A stretch of DNA of 37,445 bases, from assembly GCA_018813295.1 (NCBI GenBank), contig JAHJBZ010000072.1:1-37445 (forward strand), in the 5' to 3' direction. The DNA is from Patescibacteria group bacterium. Its GTDB lineage: Bacteria; Patescibacteriota; Gracilibacteria; UM-FILTER-43-11. Positions 8,221 to 16,079 of the stretch are shown one piece after another (the stretch's first letter is position 1; every line of letters starts with the position of its first letter). The notes beneath the pieces were generated by a model. It searched no databases, was not told the DNA's origin, and saw only the letters and a list, made by a program, of their open reading frames with translations. The translations under genes and the position numbers were made by a program.

Positions 8221-8294
8221 TTCGGATTTTTTTATGTCGCACTATTAATACGAAAAACTCTAAAGCTCTGGACTTTGAATTCGAATTTTTCTAA

Positions 8295-8510
8295 TTAAAT
8301 AAGTACGATTAGAATTGCATTAATCATAAAAGCAGCTCCTAATACAATTGTTGCGTTATAGATAAATTTTTCCGGTCCGCGTTTGGTAGACTGAAAACTT
8401 TCTCCGCCACCGAATACAGCACTCAAACCACCATCTTTATTTTGGACGAGAACTAATATTATCAGAAGAATTGAAATAACAACCTGAATTATTAGAATGA
8501 TATTTTGCAT
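8295..8510 (-). CDS. secG: Protein-export membrane protein SecG
   Basis: 71 aa, typical for SecG. Two membrane helices (about 3-22 and 50-70) flank the conserved loop with GGLSAVFGGGESF (27-39). SecG associates with SecYE in the inner membrane and assists SecA-driven translocation. It is the first gene of a minus-strand run followed by the solute-binding protein gene, an exported product. It is divergent from comF, with 153 bases between the starts. Confidence 0.95.
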   Translation of the reverse strand: MQNIILIIQVVISILLIILVLVQNKDGGLSAVFGGGESFQSTKRGPEKFIYNATIVLGAAFMINAILIVLI

Positions 8511-8663
8511 ATTGTTTTGTTACTTTCTTAAGCAGGAGGATTTTAGCATAGGTCTTTTAATGATTCAATACATTCCATTAGGGCTTTCATGCGGAGCGCT
8601 ATGAGATACTCTGGACAAAATTTAAAAATCGTGTTAGAGTGAATCCTAAATTATTTTTTTGGA

Positions 8664-9347
8664 ATGAGATTTTTTAATTTTATACTTAATATCTTATTCC
8701 CTCCCAGGTGTGCTTCTTGCAAAATTGAAGGAGATTTTTTATGTAATGAATGTATTGCGAGATTAAAGATTAAAAAGATTAAAGATTTAGGTCGTTTTAA
8801 GCAGAATGAATTCCAATATCTCGATGGGGTTATTTATGGATTGGATTATGCCGAGAATCCTCAAATTAAGGCAGCATTGAAACAATTTAAATATCGTTTT
8901 ACTAAAGATTTAGTGGATTATTTTAGCGATTTAATTGCCTGCAAATTAAATGAGCTGTCTATGACTAAAAATAAACAAATTATTCTGGTTCCCGTACCCT
9001 TACACAAGAAAAGATTGAATTATCGTGGGTTTAATCAGGCAGAGCTTATCGCCAGATCAGTTCAGGAGAAAATGGGCGATAGAGTACAAGTTTTAAATCT
9101 TTTGGAAAGAGTCAGGCATACAGATCAGCAGGCAAAGCTTAATAAAAAAGAACGGCAGGAGAATCTGAAGGATGCTTTTGTCATCGAGTCCGGACTCCAA
9201 TTGGAGTCCGGACTCGACACAGTTTATTTTGTTGTGGATGATGTTTGTACGACCGGTTCTACTTTGGAGAATTGTGCGCAGGTTTTGAAGAAGTCAGGTT
9301 TGCAGAGAGTTTATGGGTTGGTTGTTGCTAAAGCACTGAAGAACTAA
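8664..9347 (+). CDS. comF: ComF family phosphoribosyltransferase-like protein
   Basis: 227 aa. An N-terminal zinc finger (C16, C19, C27, C30) precedes a type I phosphoribosyltransferase fold. LVPVPLHKKRLNYRGFNQAE (108-127) is the ComF signature and VVDDVCTTGST (190-200) is the PRPP-binding loop. ComF proteins contribute to DNA uptake in competent bacteria, and a pilT gene elsewhere in the window would fit such a role, but the enzymatic reaction is not established. A 34-base perfect palindrome (9184-9217) lies within the gene and encodes residues 174-185, immediately before the PRPP loop. The spacing there appears a few residues longer than usual. The start follows an AT-rich stretch without a Shine-Dalgarno. 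Confidence 0.88.
   Translation: MRFFNFILNILFPPRCASCKIEGDFLCNECIARLKIKKIKDLGRFKQNEFQYLDGVIYGLDYAENPQIKAALKQFKYRFTKDLVDYFSDLIACKLNELSMTKNKQIILVPVPLHKKRLNYRGFNQAELIARSVQEKMGDRVQVLNLLERVRHTDQQAKLNKKERQENLKDAFVIESGLQLESGLDTVYFVVDDVCTTGSTLENCAQVLKKSGLQRVYGLVVAKALKN
9184..9217. repeat. Perfect 34-base palindrome inside comF
   Basis: Half-arm TCGAGTCCGGACTCCAA meets its exact complement at the AATT centre (9199-9202). Each arm also contains the smaller palindrome GAGTCCGGACTC. Translated in frame it gives the near-repeat ESGLQLESGLD. The reading frame is intact through it. Confidence 0.92.
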
Positions 9348-9358
9348 AGGGCTTATTA

Positions 9359-9397
9359 CTGAAGGGCCTTTTTGTCCATAAGTTAATTGCCCTTCAG
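9359..9397 (+). terminator. Possible terminator hairpin after comF
   Basis: CTGAAGGGC pairs perfectly with GCCCTTCAG across a 21-base loop, 11 bases after the comF stop. Only TTT follows, so termination is uncertain. Confidence 0.35.
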
Positions 9398-9447
9398 TTT
9401 ACAGGTTAGTTATTGTATCTTTGTATTGTCCTCTAATTTTTAATTGA

Positions 9448-10746
9448 ATGATCAAATTTGCTGTTATTTCCTTTCCCGGTACCAATTGTGAAGCAGAAAA
9501 CATACGTGCATTTAAACGTGCTGGTATGGATGCGGAGATGATTTTGTGGAATGACCCCGGAATTCTTGATAGGTCACGCTTGGATGAATTTGATGGTTAT
9601 TGTATAGCCGGCGGTTTCAGCTATGAGGATCGTGGCCGCAGTGGCATTGTTGCCGCCCAGGACCCAATTACCGAGGTTTTAAAGGAAGAGGCGGACAATG
9701 GGAAAATTATTCTTGGAATCTGTAATGGTGCTCAGGTTTTGGTTGAAACCGGGCTGATTCCAGGTTTTAATAACAAAGGGCTTGCCATTGCGCTTGCTTG
9801 GAATGAAATGAAAAAAGGAGATGAGATAATCGATACAGGCTTTTATAATATTTGGGTTCGCCTAAAAAACTCAGCTCCAAAAAACAGATCAGCTTTTAAT
9901 GATTTCGATGATTTGCTCCATATTCCTATGGCTCATGGTGAAGGACGTTTTGTTGTTGAAGATGATGTTTTACAGAAACTCGAAGATAATAATCAAATTG
10001 TTTTTAAGTATTGTGATGAAAATGGAGAGATAAATCCTGATTTCCCCTATACGCCAAATGGAGCTACAGCCAGCATTGCAGGTATCTGCAATCCGGCAGG
10101 TAATGTAATGGCTATAATGCCTCATCCGGAACGTGACCCTATGGGCAATGGAAGTTTAGTCTTTGAGTCAATTAAGCGTTGGATCGAAGAAAAGAAAGGA
10201 GTTGAGCACAAGTCACTTGGAGACTATGAATGCAAAGAGGATATTCGAGAAGTTAAACATTCTGATATCGAGTTTTTTATACGCTTAATTATTACTGACA
10301 ATGCAGAACGTACAATTGAAGAGGCTTTGGTTCGCAAGGGGCACAGTCTTCATCTTGATCGCTATGAATATTTTGGCGTGTCCCTTAATGAAGGAGTTGA
10401 TACCCAAGATGCCATCAAAAAAATAATGGATACAGGAGAACTTGCTAACTTTAATAAGCATCTTGTTTACGTTCGAGTGGGGGATGAGATTTTTTCTTAC
10501 GATCCAGTTAAAGGCCTCAGTCCAAAAGACCTAAATGTCGATGACTTTGTAATTGCTACAGATAGAAAGGATTTTGTTGGCCAAAGTAAAGCAGCTGCCA
10601 TTAACCATCATGCTGGTGATATTGTTAAAGAGATTCATTATGGGATTTTGTGGAACTTTTCTCACGCTGATAGCACTACTGTTGACCGGGTAATTGAATC
10701 TAAGGTGCTTTACAATCCTCATTCGATGTACTTACTACGTTCGTAA
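9448..10746 (+). CDS. purQ: Phosphoribosylformylglycinamidine synthase glutaminase subunit (PurQ) with C-terminal extension
   Basis: 432 aa against about 225-270 for ordinary PurQ. Residues 1-255 form a class I glutamine amidotransferase: FPGTNCE (9-15), GGFSYEDRGRSG (55-66), nucleophile C92 in GICNGAQ, and MPHPERDP with H226 and E228. It supplies ammonia for conversion of FGAR to FGAM in purine synthesis. Residues 262-432 are extra; the FFIRLIITDNAERTIEEAL segment is vaguely PurS-like, but I cannot confirm this. No other pur gene is in the window. The start ATG follows TTTTTAATTGA without a Shine-Dalgarno. Confidence 0.9.
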   Translation: MIKFAVISFPGTNCEAENIRAFKRAGMDAEMILWNDPGILDRSRLDEFDGYCIAGGFSYEDRGRSGIVAAQDPITEVLKEEADNGKIILGICNGAQVLVETGLIPGFNNKGLAIALAWNEMKKGDEIIDTGFYNIWVRLKNSAPKNRSAFNDFDDLLHIPMAHGEGRFVVEDDVLQKLEDNNQIVFKYCDENGEINPDFPYTPNGATASIAGICNPAGNVMAIMPHPERDPMGNGSLVFESIKRWIEEKKGVEHKSLGDYECKEDIREVKHSDIEFFIRLIITDNAERTIEEALVRKGHSLHLDRYEYFGVSLNEGVDTQDAIKKIMDTGELANFNKHLVYVRVGDEIFSYDPVKGLSPKDLNVDDFVIATDRKDFVGQSKAAAINHHAGDIVKEIHYGILWNFSHADSTTVDRVIESKVLYNPHSMYLLRS

Positions 10747-10909
10747 TTTCCAATCTCCAAATCCCAAATCCCAAACAATATACAATTACCAAAATTTCAA
10801 TGTCCAAAACTATTATTTTATTATTGATCAAAATATAAGTTTGGAGTTTTGATTATTGAGAATTAGAATTTGTTTTGGAATTTGGTGCTTGTAATTTGGA
10901 ATTTATACA
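10742..10909. repeat. Long imperfect inverted repeat between purQ and the SpoU gene
   Basis: The left half is made of CCAAATCCCAAATCCCAAAC-like units. The right half, from about 10840, is made of their reverse complements (GTTTTGGAATTTGG and similar). No ORF is supported. The same sequence family fills 15133-15315. Confidence 0.6.
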
Positions 10910-10916
10910 TAAAGTT

Positions 10917-11375
10917 ATGCCAAGACAGAAAAAAGTATGCGTTTTAGCCCATAATATACGCTCGATGCACAATATCGGCTCTATTTTTCGTACCTCCGAT
11001 GGAGCTGGCGTTTCTAAGGTTTATTTAACCGGTTATTCAGCTTGTCCGCCGCGAAAAGAAATTACAAAAACAGCTCTTGGAGCAGAGGATTTCCTGCCAT
11101 GGGAATTTTATAAAGATCCGGTTGAGCTCGTTAAAAAATTAAAAAAAGACGGTGTTCAGATTATAGCTCTTGAGTGCCTGTCTTCCGGCGAAGATATTTT
11201 TAAATTTAAACCAAAATCTTGTTGCTGTTTAATTGTAGGCAATGAAATTGAAGGTGTTCCAATGGATTTACTTGATTTATGTGACGCGACTGTTGAAATA
11301 CCCATGCGGGGAATGAAGGAGTCGCTGAATGTTTCCGTGGCATTTGGGATTGGGATTTATGCGCTTTTGAAGTGA
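10917..11375 (+). CDS. SpoU/TrmH family RNA 2'-O-methyltransferase
   Basis: 152 aa from the ATG at 10917. An upstream in-frame start would add residues encoded by the inverted repeat, so I reject it. All three SPOUT motifs are present: motif 1 NIRSMHNIGSIFRTSDGAG (about 14-32), motif 2 LIVGNEIEG, and motif 3 IPMRGMKESLNVSVAFGIG. The trefoil-knot fold binds SAM and methylates a ribose in tRNA or rRNA; the target cannot be assigned. At about 150 aa it lacks an N-terminal RNA-binding extension. The ORF ends in TGA and converges with the gene at 11381-11779 with only five bases between. Confidence 0.9.
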   Translation: MPRQKKVCVLAHNIRSMHNIGSIFRTSDGAGVSKVYLTGYSACPPRKEITKTALGAEDFLPWEFYKDPVELVKKLKKDGVQIIALECLSSGEDIFKFKPKSCCCLIVGNEIEGVPMDLLDLCDATVEIPMRGMKESLNVSVAFGIGIYALLK

Positions 11376-11380
11376 TTTTT

Positions 11381-11779
11381 TTACCCTCTCCCAAGATGTT
11401 CAACCTGTTTTTCGACGGTGAAATCAGGCTGAATGACTATTTTATATTTTGCATTTGTGCTACCAGCAGCAATATTTTCTGGTCTTTCGCCTTCAAATCC
11501 GGAATATTCAATAACAAGGTTCTTGTCTTCACTATGTATATCAACCCAAGTATTTTCCAAACCAAGGTTCAATTCTTCATTTAATTCTTCAATGATATCA
11601 TGAAGTTGAAATGATACTTCTTCTTTTGCTATTATATCCCTTTCATTTTTTATAGTTTTTTCCTCTAACCTTTTTAATTTGGTATTAAGGGTATCAACTT
11701 TATTTTTAATTTCAGAAAAGTTTTCTAGGCTTTCGTCGCTTTCCGATAATGTTGGTTCTGGTTGTGGTGCTTCAGTCAT
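11381..11779 (-). CDS. Hypothetical coiled-coil protein
   Basis: 132 aa. An acidic, Pro/Ser-rich start is followed by a heptad-like region (about 20-70, NKVDTLNTKLKRLEEKT) predicted to form a coiled coil. A short beta-like end (NLVIEYSG, KYKIVIQPDF) follows. No transmembrane segment or known motif is visible. Codon use and length support a real gene, but no function can be named. Its 3' end meets the SpoU gene tail to tail. Confidence 0.6.
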   Translation of the reverse strand: MTEAPQPEPTLSESDESLENFSEIKNKVDTLNTKLKRLEEKTIKNERDIIAKEEVSFQLHDIIEELNEELNLGLENTWVDIHSEDKNLVIEYSGFEGERPENIAAGSTNAKYKIVIQPDFTVEKQVEHLGRG

Positions 11780-11860
11780 TTTTTTTAAATAGAAAGTAAA
11801 ATTATCATATTATTATACCATTTTATTGTTTAAAAAACAAGCATTAACATAATACATTTA

Positions 11861-11914
11861 ATGGATTTATGCGCTTGTGAGGTGATTGTTGAGCTTCCCT
11901 GTATGCGATATCCA
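11861..11914 (+). pseudogene. Possible decayed SpoU methyltransferase fragment
   Basis: An in-frame stretch from ATG 11861 reads MDLCACEVIVELPCMRYP, resembling the segment around motif 3 of the intact SpoU protein (LCDATVEIPMRG). The DNA GGATTTATGCGCTT at 11863-11876 also matches the 3' end of that gene (11352-11365), and the match continues with few differences. It lacks motifs 1 and 2. It could be a degraded partial duplication or chance. Confidence 0.3.
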
Positions 11915-11951
11915 GAAACTGAAATTGTTTCTATTTTAAGTTTCAGTTTCT
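11914..11951. repeat. Hairpin downstream of the surface-protein gene
   Basis: AGAAACTGAAA pairs perfectly with TTTCAGTTTCT around a 16-base loop, 26 bases past the stop of the minus-strand gene. No T-run follows on either strand, so it is not a standard terminator. Confidence 0.5.
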
Positions 11952-11976
11952 GTTTCAGGAACAGGATACAGTTTTC

Positions 11977-14763
11977 CTATTCAACCGTCGCTTCCGCATA
12001 AACAGTATTTCCAGTCACGTCTTCTGTTTCTGCGACAATCAAAAGCCTATCACTGCCGGTTAGGGCGGAGAAAATGACGTCTAGTTGATAATCTGCACTA
12101 TCTGCATTGAACTGGGCAGGGGATAGCTCTACGTTGTTTTCGATTGCATTATCTGACCCACTATTGGTTCTTTCGTCGAAATCCACTTCTTTTTCCTCTA
12201 ATAGCTGGCATTGTGCGTCATAAACGGAAACTTTTACATTATTTATATCCAATTCATCACGAGGAGCAACTATGTGAGTCTGAATAGTTGGGTTTGCCGG
12301 ATCGATTAACTCAGGAGTTGTGATTTCGATAGTATGATTGGTCGTATTACTGTACGGAAGATAATTGAATGGATTTACATGTGGTTCTGCCTCAGAATCC
12401 ATTACATTTTCACGTATTTCAAAGTGCAAGTGTTCAAAATCTGTTTCTCCGCTCATGCCACTTAGAGCGATTTGCTCACCTTTTGTTACCACTTGATCCA
12501 GCACCACACTTATATCGGATAGGTGCATGTAGAGTGAGTAATATGTGCCATTGTCTTCATGGCGAACAGCAACTACTGTACCGCCGTTTGGATATGGATT
12601 ATCAGGTTCGCCTTCATAGTAAACTGTAGTCACAGTTCCATCTGCAACTGCGTAAACAGGTGTTCCGATTGTTGCTGGGATATCAACACCTCTGTGGAAG
12701 TCATAGATATAATCCTGTGATGCCTGCAATCTTGGTCCAAATGTAGAGCTCACTTCCTCCGGTGTCATGCCAGCGCTTATTGGCCAAATTCTGCTTTGAT
12801 TAACAGGTCCATTTACCGGAGTTTCCGGTGTGTAGCAATCAGAAGGCTCCAAAACTTCAATTTCTCCTTCAATCATATTTACGTAGGAGTCGTAATAATG
12901 AATAGCCAGTCCGGCAAACATAATACTGCTTCGGAGTGCGTTTAAAGTTGCATCAAATACTTCTTCCATGAAAAGATAGCCTTCGTCAGCAAAGGTAATT
13001 TCCGGTTCTTCTAAATTGATATTCGTTTCTACACCAAAATTCAGAGGTATGAATGTATTTGCTAAATTGTTTTGTGCGCGGTTAATAAACCATTCTTCAG
13101 AATCAGTGAAATTCGCTATGGCTATGTAGTCTAATGGTGAATCGATTGCTGTGAATGGAACCCATAAATCTCCAACACTTGTTTGATACCAATAAGGCAC
13201 GACTTCAGTAAGGCTCATTTGCTGTCTGTTTGCAATAATCATTGATTTACATGTCTCCAGAATTTGGATAAAGTTGCTTTGATGTTCATCGTTATATGCA
13301 TCATTTCCTTCTCCGTTATTTCCTTCCCAATCATCGAGTGTATGAGGTTCGATATCAAAATGAATTCCTTTGAAATCATCAGAAGTTTCCGCGGTTAAAA
13401 GGTTGAAACTGATTATATTTTGACACTTCTCTATCGGTCTATCCATTTGCTCAGGTCTAACCCAATTTGGGTCACCGGCTAGGTATTCAACAGCAATGTT
13501 GTTTTGGTTTGCAAGTGTTAGGAAATCTAACATGTTTTGAACGTCTGTCGGGTCTGCAAAATCAAATCCACCACCACCTGCCAGGAAGATTCTGTCGATT
13601 GCATAGTCCGAATTGCCGTGGGGCGCCTTAAGGAAGTTAATAAACTCTGTCTGAAGGCTCGGATTACCTGCCATTACCGGCCACTGACTCCAAACCCATA
13701 GACCGCGCGAATTTTCATCAGGCAAAACAGGATTGTGTTCAAATGGTATATCAAGCATGCACTGTTCGCTGCATCCTTCTCCTCCGTCACACTCTTCCCC
13801 GTTATCAGGATCGATAATTCCGTCACCGCAGTAAGAAGTTTCTCCTATTACATATTGGCATGTTGCATTACAGATATAGCAGGAATCTAAACCGTACTCA
13901 CATGATTCTGTGACAGCATTTCCATCATCACACATCTCACCACCTGCCACTTCAACAACTCCATTACCGCAAACATATGTTGTTGCGGCACCTCCACCGC
14001 CACCTCCACCACCACTTCCACCACCACTTCCACCGGTGTTTGGCTGGGTGCGTGCAATTGTTGCTAACTGGTTTTTTCTTTCTTGTGAGATTTCTTCCCC
14101 CTCTTCCGGTTGTGGCTCGGATGTGGCTTCCACCGCGGCGGATGACTCGGATTGTGGCTCTACGTCTGTAGCTAGTGGGTCTACAATTGGGTCTTCTATT
14201 GGGTCTACAAGGGTCTCATATAAAACTCCGAGTGCTTCAATACGTGTCATGTCTTGAAATAGTATATCCGGAATTAGATCTGCGAATTGTTCTTTAATAT
14301 TTACCGATGAAATGTGATTAATTAGATTTTCTGGATTTAGCATCTGAAAAATAGTTCCAATTCCTTTAAACCAAGAAATAGGGGACTGGGGCTTTAAAAA
14401 CTTTCCCCCCTCCTTTAAGAATCCACTTTCTTTTGCAATACATATATAAGGTGCAAACCAAGCGTCTTTTTCTACATCGCGAAAGTAAACAAAGCGCCAA
14501 TTGCGTTTAAAATTATCCTGAATACAATTTAATGCCTGTTCTTCCGTAACGCCACTGGCGAGCATAGCTAGTTTAACAAACTCCGCTTGATTAATTGGTT
14601 CATCTGGCCGAAAATCTTCATAATTATTTGCTGCTATGTAGCCTTGATCTTTGAAATAATCAAAAGCTTCTTGGTTTTCATACCCAAAAACATTATTTGT
14701 AAAACTTGTAGACAAAAGGATGAGTCCAACAAGGAGGCAACATACAGATTTAGAAAATTTCAT
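11977..14763 (-). CDS. Secreted multidomain surface protein: SLH-like, DUF4215, TIM-barrel, M23 peptidase
   Basis: 928 aa starting at MKFSKSVC (ATG 14763). This start gives a clean signal peptide (about 1-27), whereas an upstream ATG at 14796 would bury it. Domains in order: SLH-like region (about 29-179; NNYEDFRPDEPINQAEFVKL); acidic linker and a Gly-rich run (244-259); two Cys-rich DUF4215-type repeats (265-338; CGNGVVE, CGDGIIDPDNGEECD). Next is a TIM-barrel glycosidase-like domain (353-630; GLWVWSQW, GIHFDIEPH with D470/E472). An M23 endopeptidase follows (about 660-805; HRGVDI H690/D694, YMHLS H747, HLHFE H778/H780) with all zinc ligands, then a beta-sandwich tail. It probably acts on cell-wall glycopeptide outside the cell. 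The combination of barrel and peptidase is unusual. Confidence 0.85.
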   Translation of the reverse strand: MKFSKSVCCLLVGLILLSTSFTNNVFGYENQEAFDYFKDQGYIAANNYEDFRPDEPINQAEFVKLAMLASGVTEEQALNCIQDNFKRNWRFVYFRDVEKDAWFAPYICIAKESGFLKEGGKFLKPQSPISWFKGIGTIFQMLNPENLINHISSVNIKEQFADLIPDILFQDMTRIEALGVLYETLVDPIEDPIVDPLATDVEPQSESSAAVEATSEPQPEEGEEISQERKNQLATIARTQPNTGGSGGGSGGGGGGGGAATTYVCGNGVVEVAGGEMCDDGNAVTESCEYGLDSCYICNATCQYVIGETSYCGDGIIDPDNGEECDGGEGCSEQCMLDIPFEHNPVLPDENSRGLWVWSQWPVMAGNPSLQTEFINFLKAPHGNSDYAIDRIFLAGGGGFDFADPTDVQNMLDFLTLANQNNIAVEYLAGDPNWVRPEQMDRPIEKCQNIISFNLLTAETSDDFKGIHFDIEPHTLDDWEGNNGEGNDAYNDEHQSNFIQILETCKSMIIANRQQMSLTEVVPYWYQTSVGDLWVPFTAIDSPLDYIAIANFTDSEEWFINRAQNNLANTFIPLNFGVETNINLEEPEITFADEGYLFMEEVFDATLNALRSSIMFAGLAIHYYDSYVNMIEGEIEVLEPSDCYTPETPVNGPVNQSRIWPISAGMTPEEVSSTFGPRLQASQDYIYDFHRGVDIPATIGTPVYAVADGTVTTVYYEGEPDNPYPNGGTVVAVRHEDNGTYYSLYMHLSDISVVLDQVVTKGEQIALSGMSGETDFEHLHFEIRENVMDSEAEPHVNPFNYLPYSNTTNHTIEITTPELIDPANPTIQTHIVAPRDELDINNVKVSVYDAQCQLLEEKEVDFDERTNSGSDNAIENNVELSPAQFNADSADYQLDVIFSALTGSDRLLIVAETEDVTGNTVYAEATVE

Positions 14764-14833
14764 ATAATAAATAAGATAAGTATGGCTTAACATCATACTA
14801 TTTTTTGTGGATTTGTAAAGGGTTTTAATCGGC

Positions 14834-15112
14834 TTATTCTTTTTTTTGAATTTTTCGGCTTTCTTTAAGAATTTCCAGATACAGTTTTTTGATTAATTTG
14901 TAATCAATTCCTTGTTTTTTAGCTTCTTTTTGGAGCTTAGAAAGCATTTCTTCTTCTCTTTTTTTATCCTGAATTGGCAATTTTTCCTTTTTTTTGAGTT
15001 TAGCTAATTTTGGCACAAGTTTAAAACGCCTGCCCAATAAAGCGATGATTTTTTTATCGATGGTGTCTATTTGGTTTCTTATTTCTTTCATCTTTTTGTG
15101 ATATTGCGACAT
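14834..15112 (-). CDS. AroQ-type chorismate mutase domain protein
   Basis: 92 aa from ATG 15112 (MSQYHKKM); a longer in-frame start would translate repeat sequence. The pattern IRNQIDTIDKKIIALLGRRF, then K..K, then DKKREEEMLSKL fits the all-helical type II chorismate mutase family, including the Arg/Lys active-site positions. The reaction is chorismate to prephenate at the start of Phe/Tyr synthesis. No other aromatic-pathway gene is nearby, so a stand-alone or repurposed role is possible. The gene lies 70 bases upstream (minus strand) of the surface-protein start. Confidence 0.75.
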   Translation of the reverse strand: MSQYHKKMKEIRNQIDTIDKKIIALLGRRFKLVPKLAKLKKKEKLPIQDKKREEEMLSKLQKEAKKQGIDYKLIKKLYLEILKESRKIQKKE

Positions 15113-15132
15113 AACGATACTATAATAATTTT

Positions 15133-15315
15133 CAATTTCCAAATCCCAAATTCCAAACAAATTTCAAATCACAATATTCAAAATTACAAACAATAAAATC
15201 ACACCCGAAGGCGAGATTCGCGAATCTCGCCTTCTGTTGGAGGGGGTATTTTTTGAAATATTGAAATTTGGTCATTGGGAATTGTTTGGGATTTGGGATT
15301 TGGAGCTTGGAATTT
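15133..15315. repeat. Long imperfect inverted repeat with central palindrome
   Basis: The left arm contains TTCCAAATCCCAAATTCC; the right arm contains GGGATTTGGGATTTGG and GAGCTTGGAATTTC. A perfect 28-base palindrome is near the centre. This occupies most of the 268-base spacer between the chorismate mutase start and the 191-aa gene. Confidence 0.65.
15207..15234. repeat. Perfect 28-base palindrome, GAAGGCGAGATT family
   Basis: Half-arm GAAGGCGAGATTCG is followed by its exact complement. The same 12-base start recurs in the hairpin at 37086-37117, so the two are members of one family. Confidence 0.9.
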
Positions 15316-15380
15316 CGTATTTCAATTTGCCTTTATATTAGTTTTATGGTAATATTCTCCCCGTTAATAATTCAAAAAAC

Positions 15381-15956
15381 ATGGACGATCAAACAGATCC
15401 AAATGCATCTGCTCAAACTGGAGGACAGCCAATACCTCCACCACCTCCACCACCCGCTGGTGATCAAGGCGCTACTCCAGCTGCTGGGCAGCCGCCTGCA
15501 GGTTCAGGTGCTGCTGCAGGACAAAAAGACTTGAGCGGAATAATGGAAGAGAATGTAGATATTAGTGGTTTGGTAGCTAATGCTGGCAATCAGCAACAGC
15601 AACAGGATTTTCTTACCAGCGTAAAAATTCCGCCACATCCAAATACAACTTTTGATGAACAGAAGTTTGTACAGTTACTTGCTGGCTCAATTTCTCTGAC
15701 AATTACAGAAAAAAAGAGAATTATTGAGGCAGTTCCTCAGCTTTCACAATTTCAAATTGATGAGTTAATAAAGATTTTTGAAGAGGAGAAAGGGAAATTT
15801 GCAGAACTAGAAAAAAAGCATACCGAACAGATTAAGGAGCTCGAAGAAAAACATAAAGGTTCATGGGAAGATCTAGAAGCTCAAAAAGAAGAAGAGAAGA
15901 AAAAGGGTGAAGAAGAACAGGAAGCGGAGGATATTAAGAAACAACTAGGATTGTAG
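15381..15956 (+). CDS. Hypothetical protein: Pro/Gln-rich N-terminus, C-terminal coiled coil
   Basis: 191 aa. Residues 1-55 are low-complexity (Pro, Ala, Gly, Gln; a PPPPPPP run). A compact helical segment follows (about 78-130: FDEQKFVQLLAGSISLTITE, IIEAVPQLSQFQIDELIKIF). Then a strongly charged Glu/Lys coiled coil runs to the end. There is no membrane segment. The middle segment looks like the conserved part; I do not recognise the family. Upstream GGTAATATTC (about 15347) may be a -10. Its transcript is probably ended by the hairpin at 15977-16011. Confidence 0.65.
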   Translation: MDDQTDPNASAQTGGQPIPPPPPPPAGDQGATPAAGQPPAGSGAAAGQKDLSGIMEENVDISGLVANAGNQQQQQDFLTSVKIPPHPNTTFDEQKFVQLLAGSISLTITEKKRIIEAVPQLSQFQIDELIKIFEEEKGKFAELEKKHTEQIKELEEKHKGSWEDLEAQKEEEKKKGEEEQEAEDIKKQLGL

Positions 15957-15976
15957 ATTTTTGATTTGTGAATTTT

Positions 15977-16017
15977 ATTGCTGGAGCGCTCTTACAGAGG
16001 GGTTCAGCAATGTTTTT
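15977..16017 (+). terminator. Terminator-like hairpin after the 191-aa gene
   Basis: ATTGCTG pairs with CAGCAAT across a 21-base loop that contains its own GAGCGCTC palindrome. GTTTTT follows. It begins 21 bases past the stop codon. Confidence 0.5.
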
Positions 16018-16021
16018 AAAT

Positions 16022-16063
16022 AAAAAAAAGCTAGAGCCCACTACAAGTACGCTCCAGCTTTTT
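16022..16063. terminator. Bidirectional rho-independent terminator, mainly for clpC
   Basis: On the minus strand AAAAAGCTGGAGC pairs with GCTCTAGC (one G-U) and is followed by eight T, 17 bases after the clpC stop. On the plus strand the stem ends in TTTTT, so it may also serve the convergent 191-aa gene. Confidence 0.8.
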
Positions 16064-16079
16064 AGTAGTAAATCAAAAA

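Noticed and set aside
13910-14257. Plus-strand Pro-rich frame in the surface-protein gene
   Set aside because: It is the reverse reading of the Gly-rich linker and DUF4215 region of the real minus-strand protein.
15268-15534. Plus-strand frame over the repeat upstream of the 191-aa gene
   Set aside because: It translates repeat sequence (GFGIWSLEF) and then runs out of frame with the conserved 191-aa protein.
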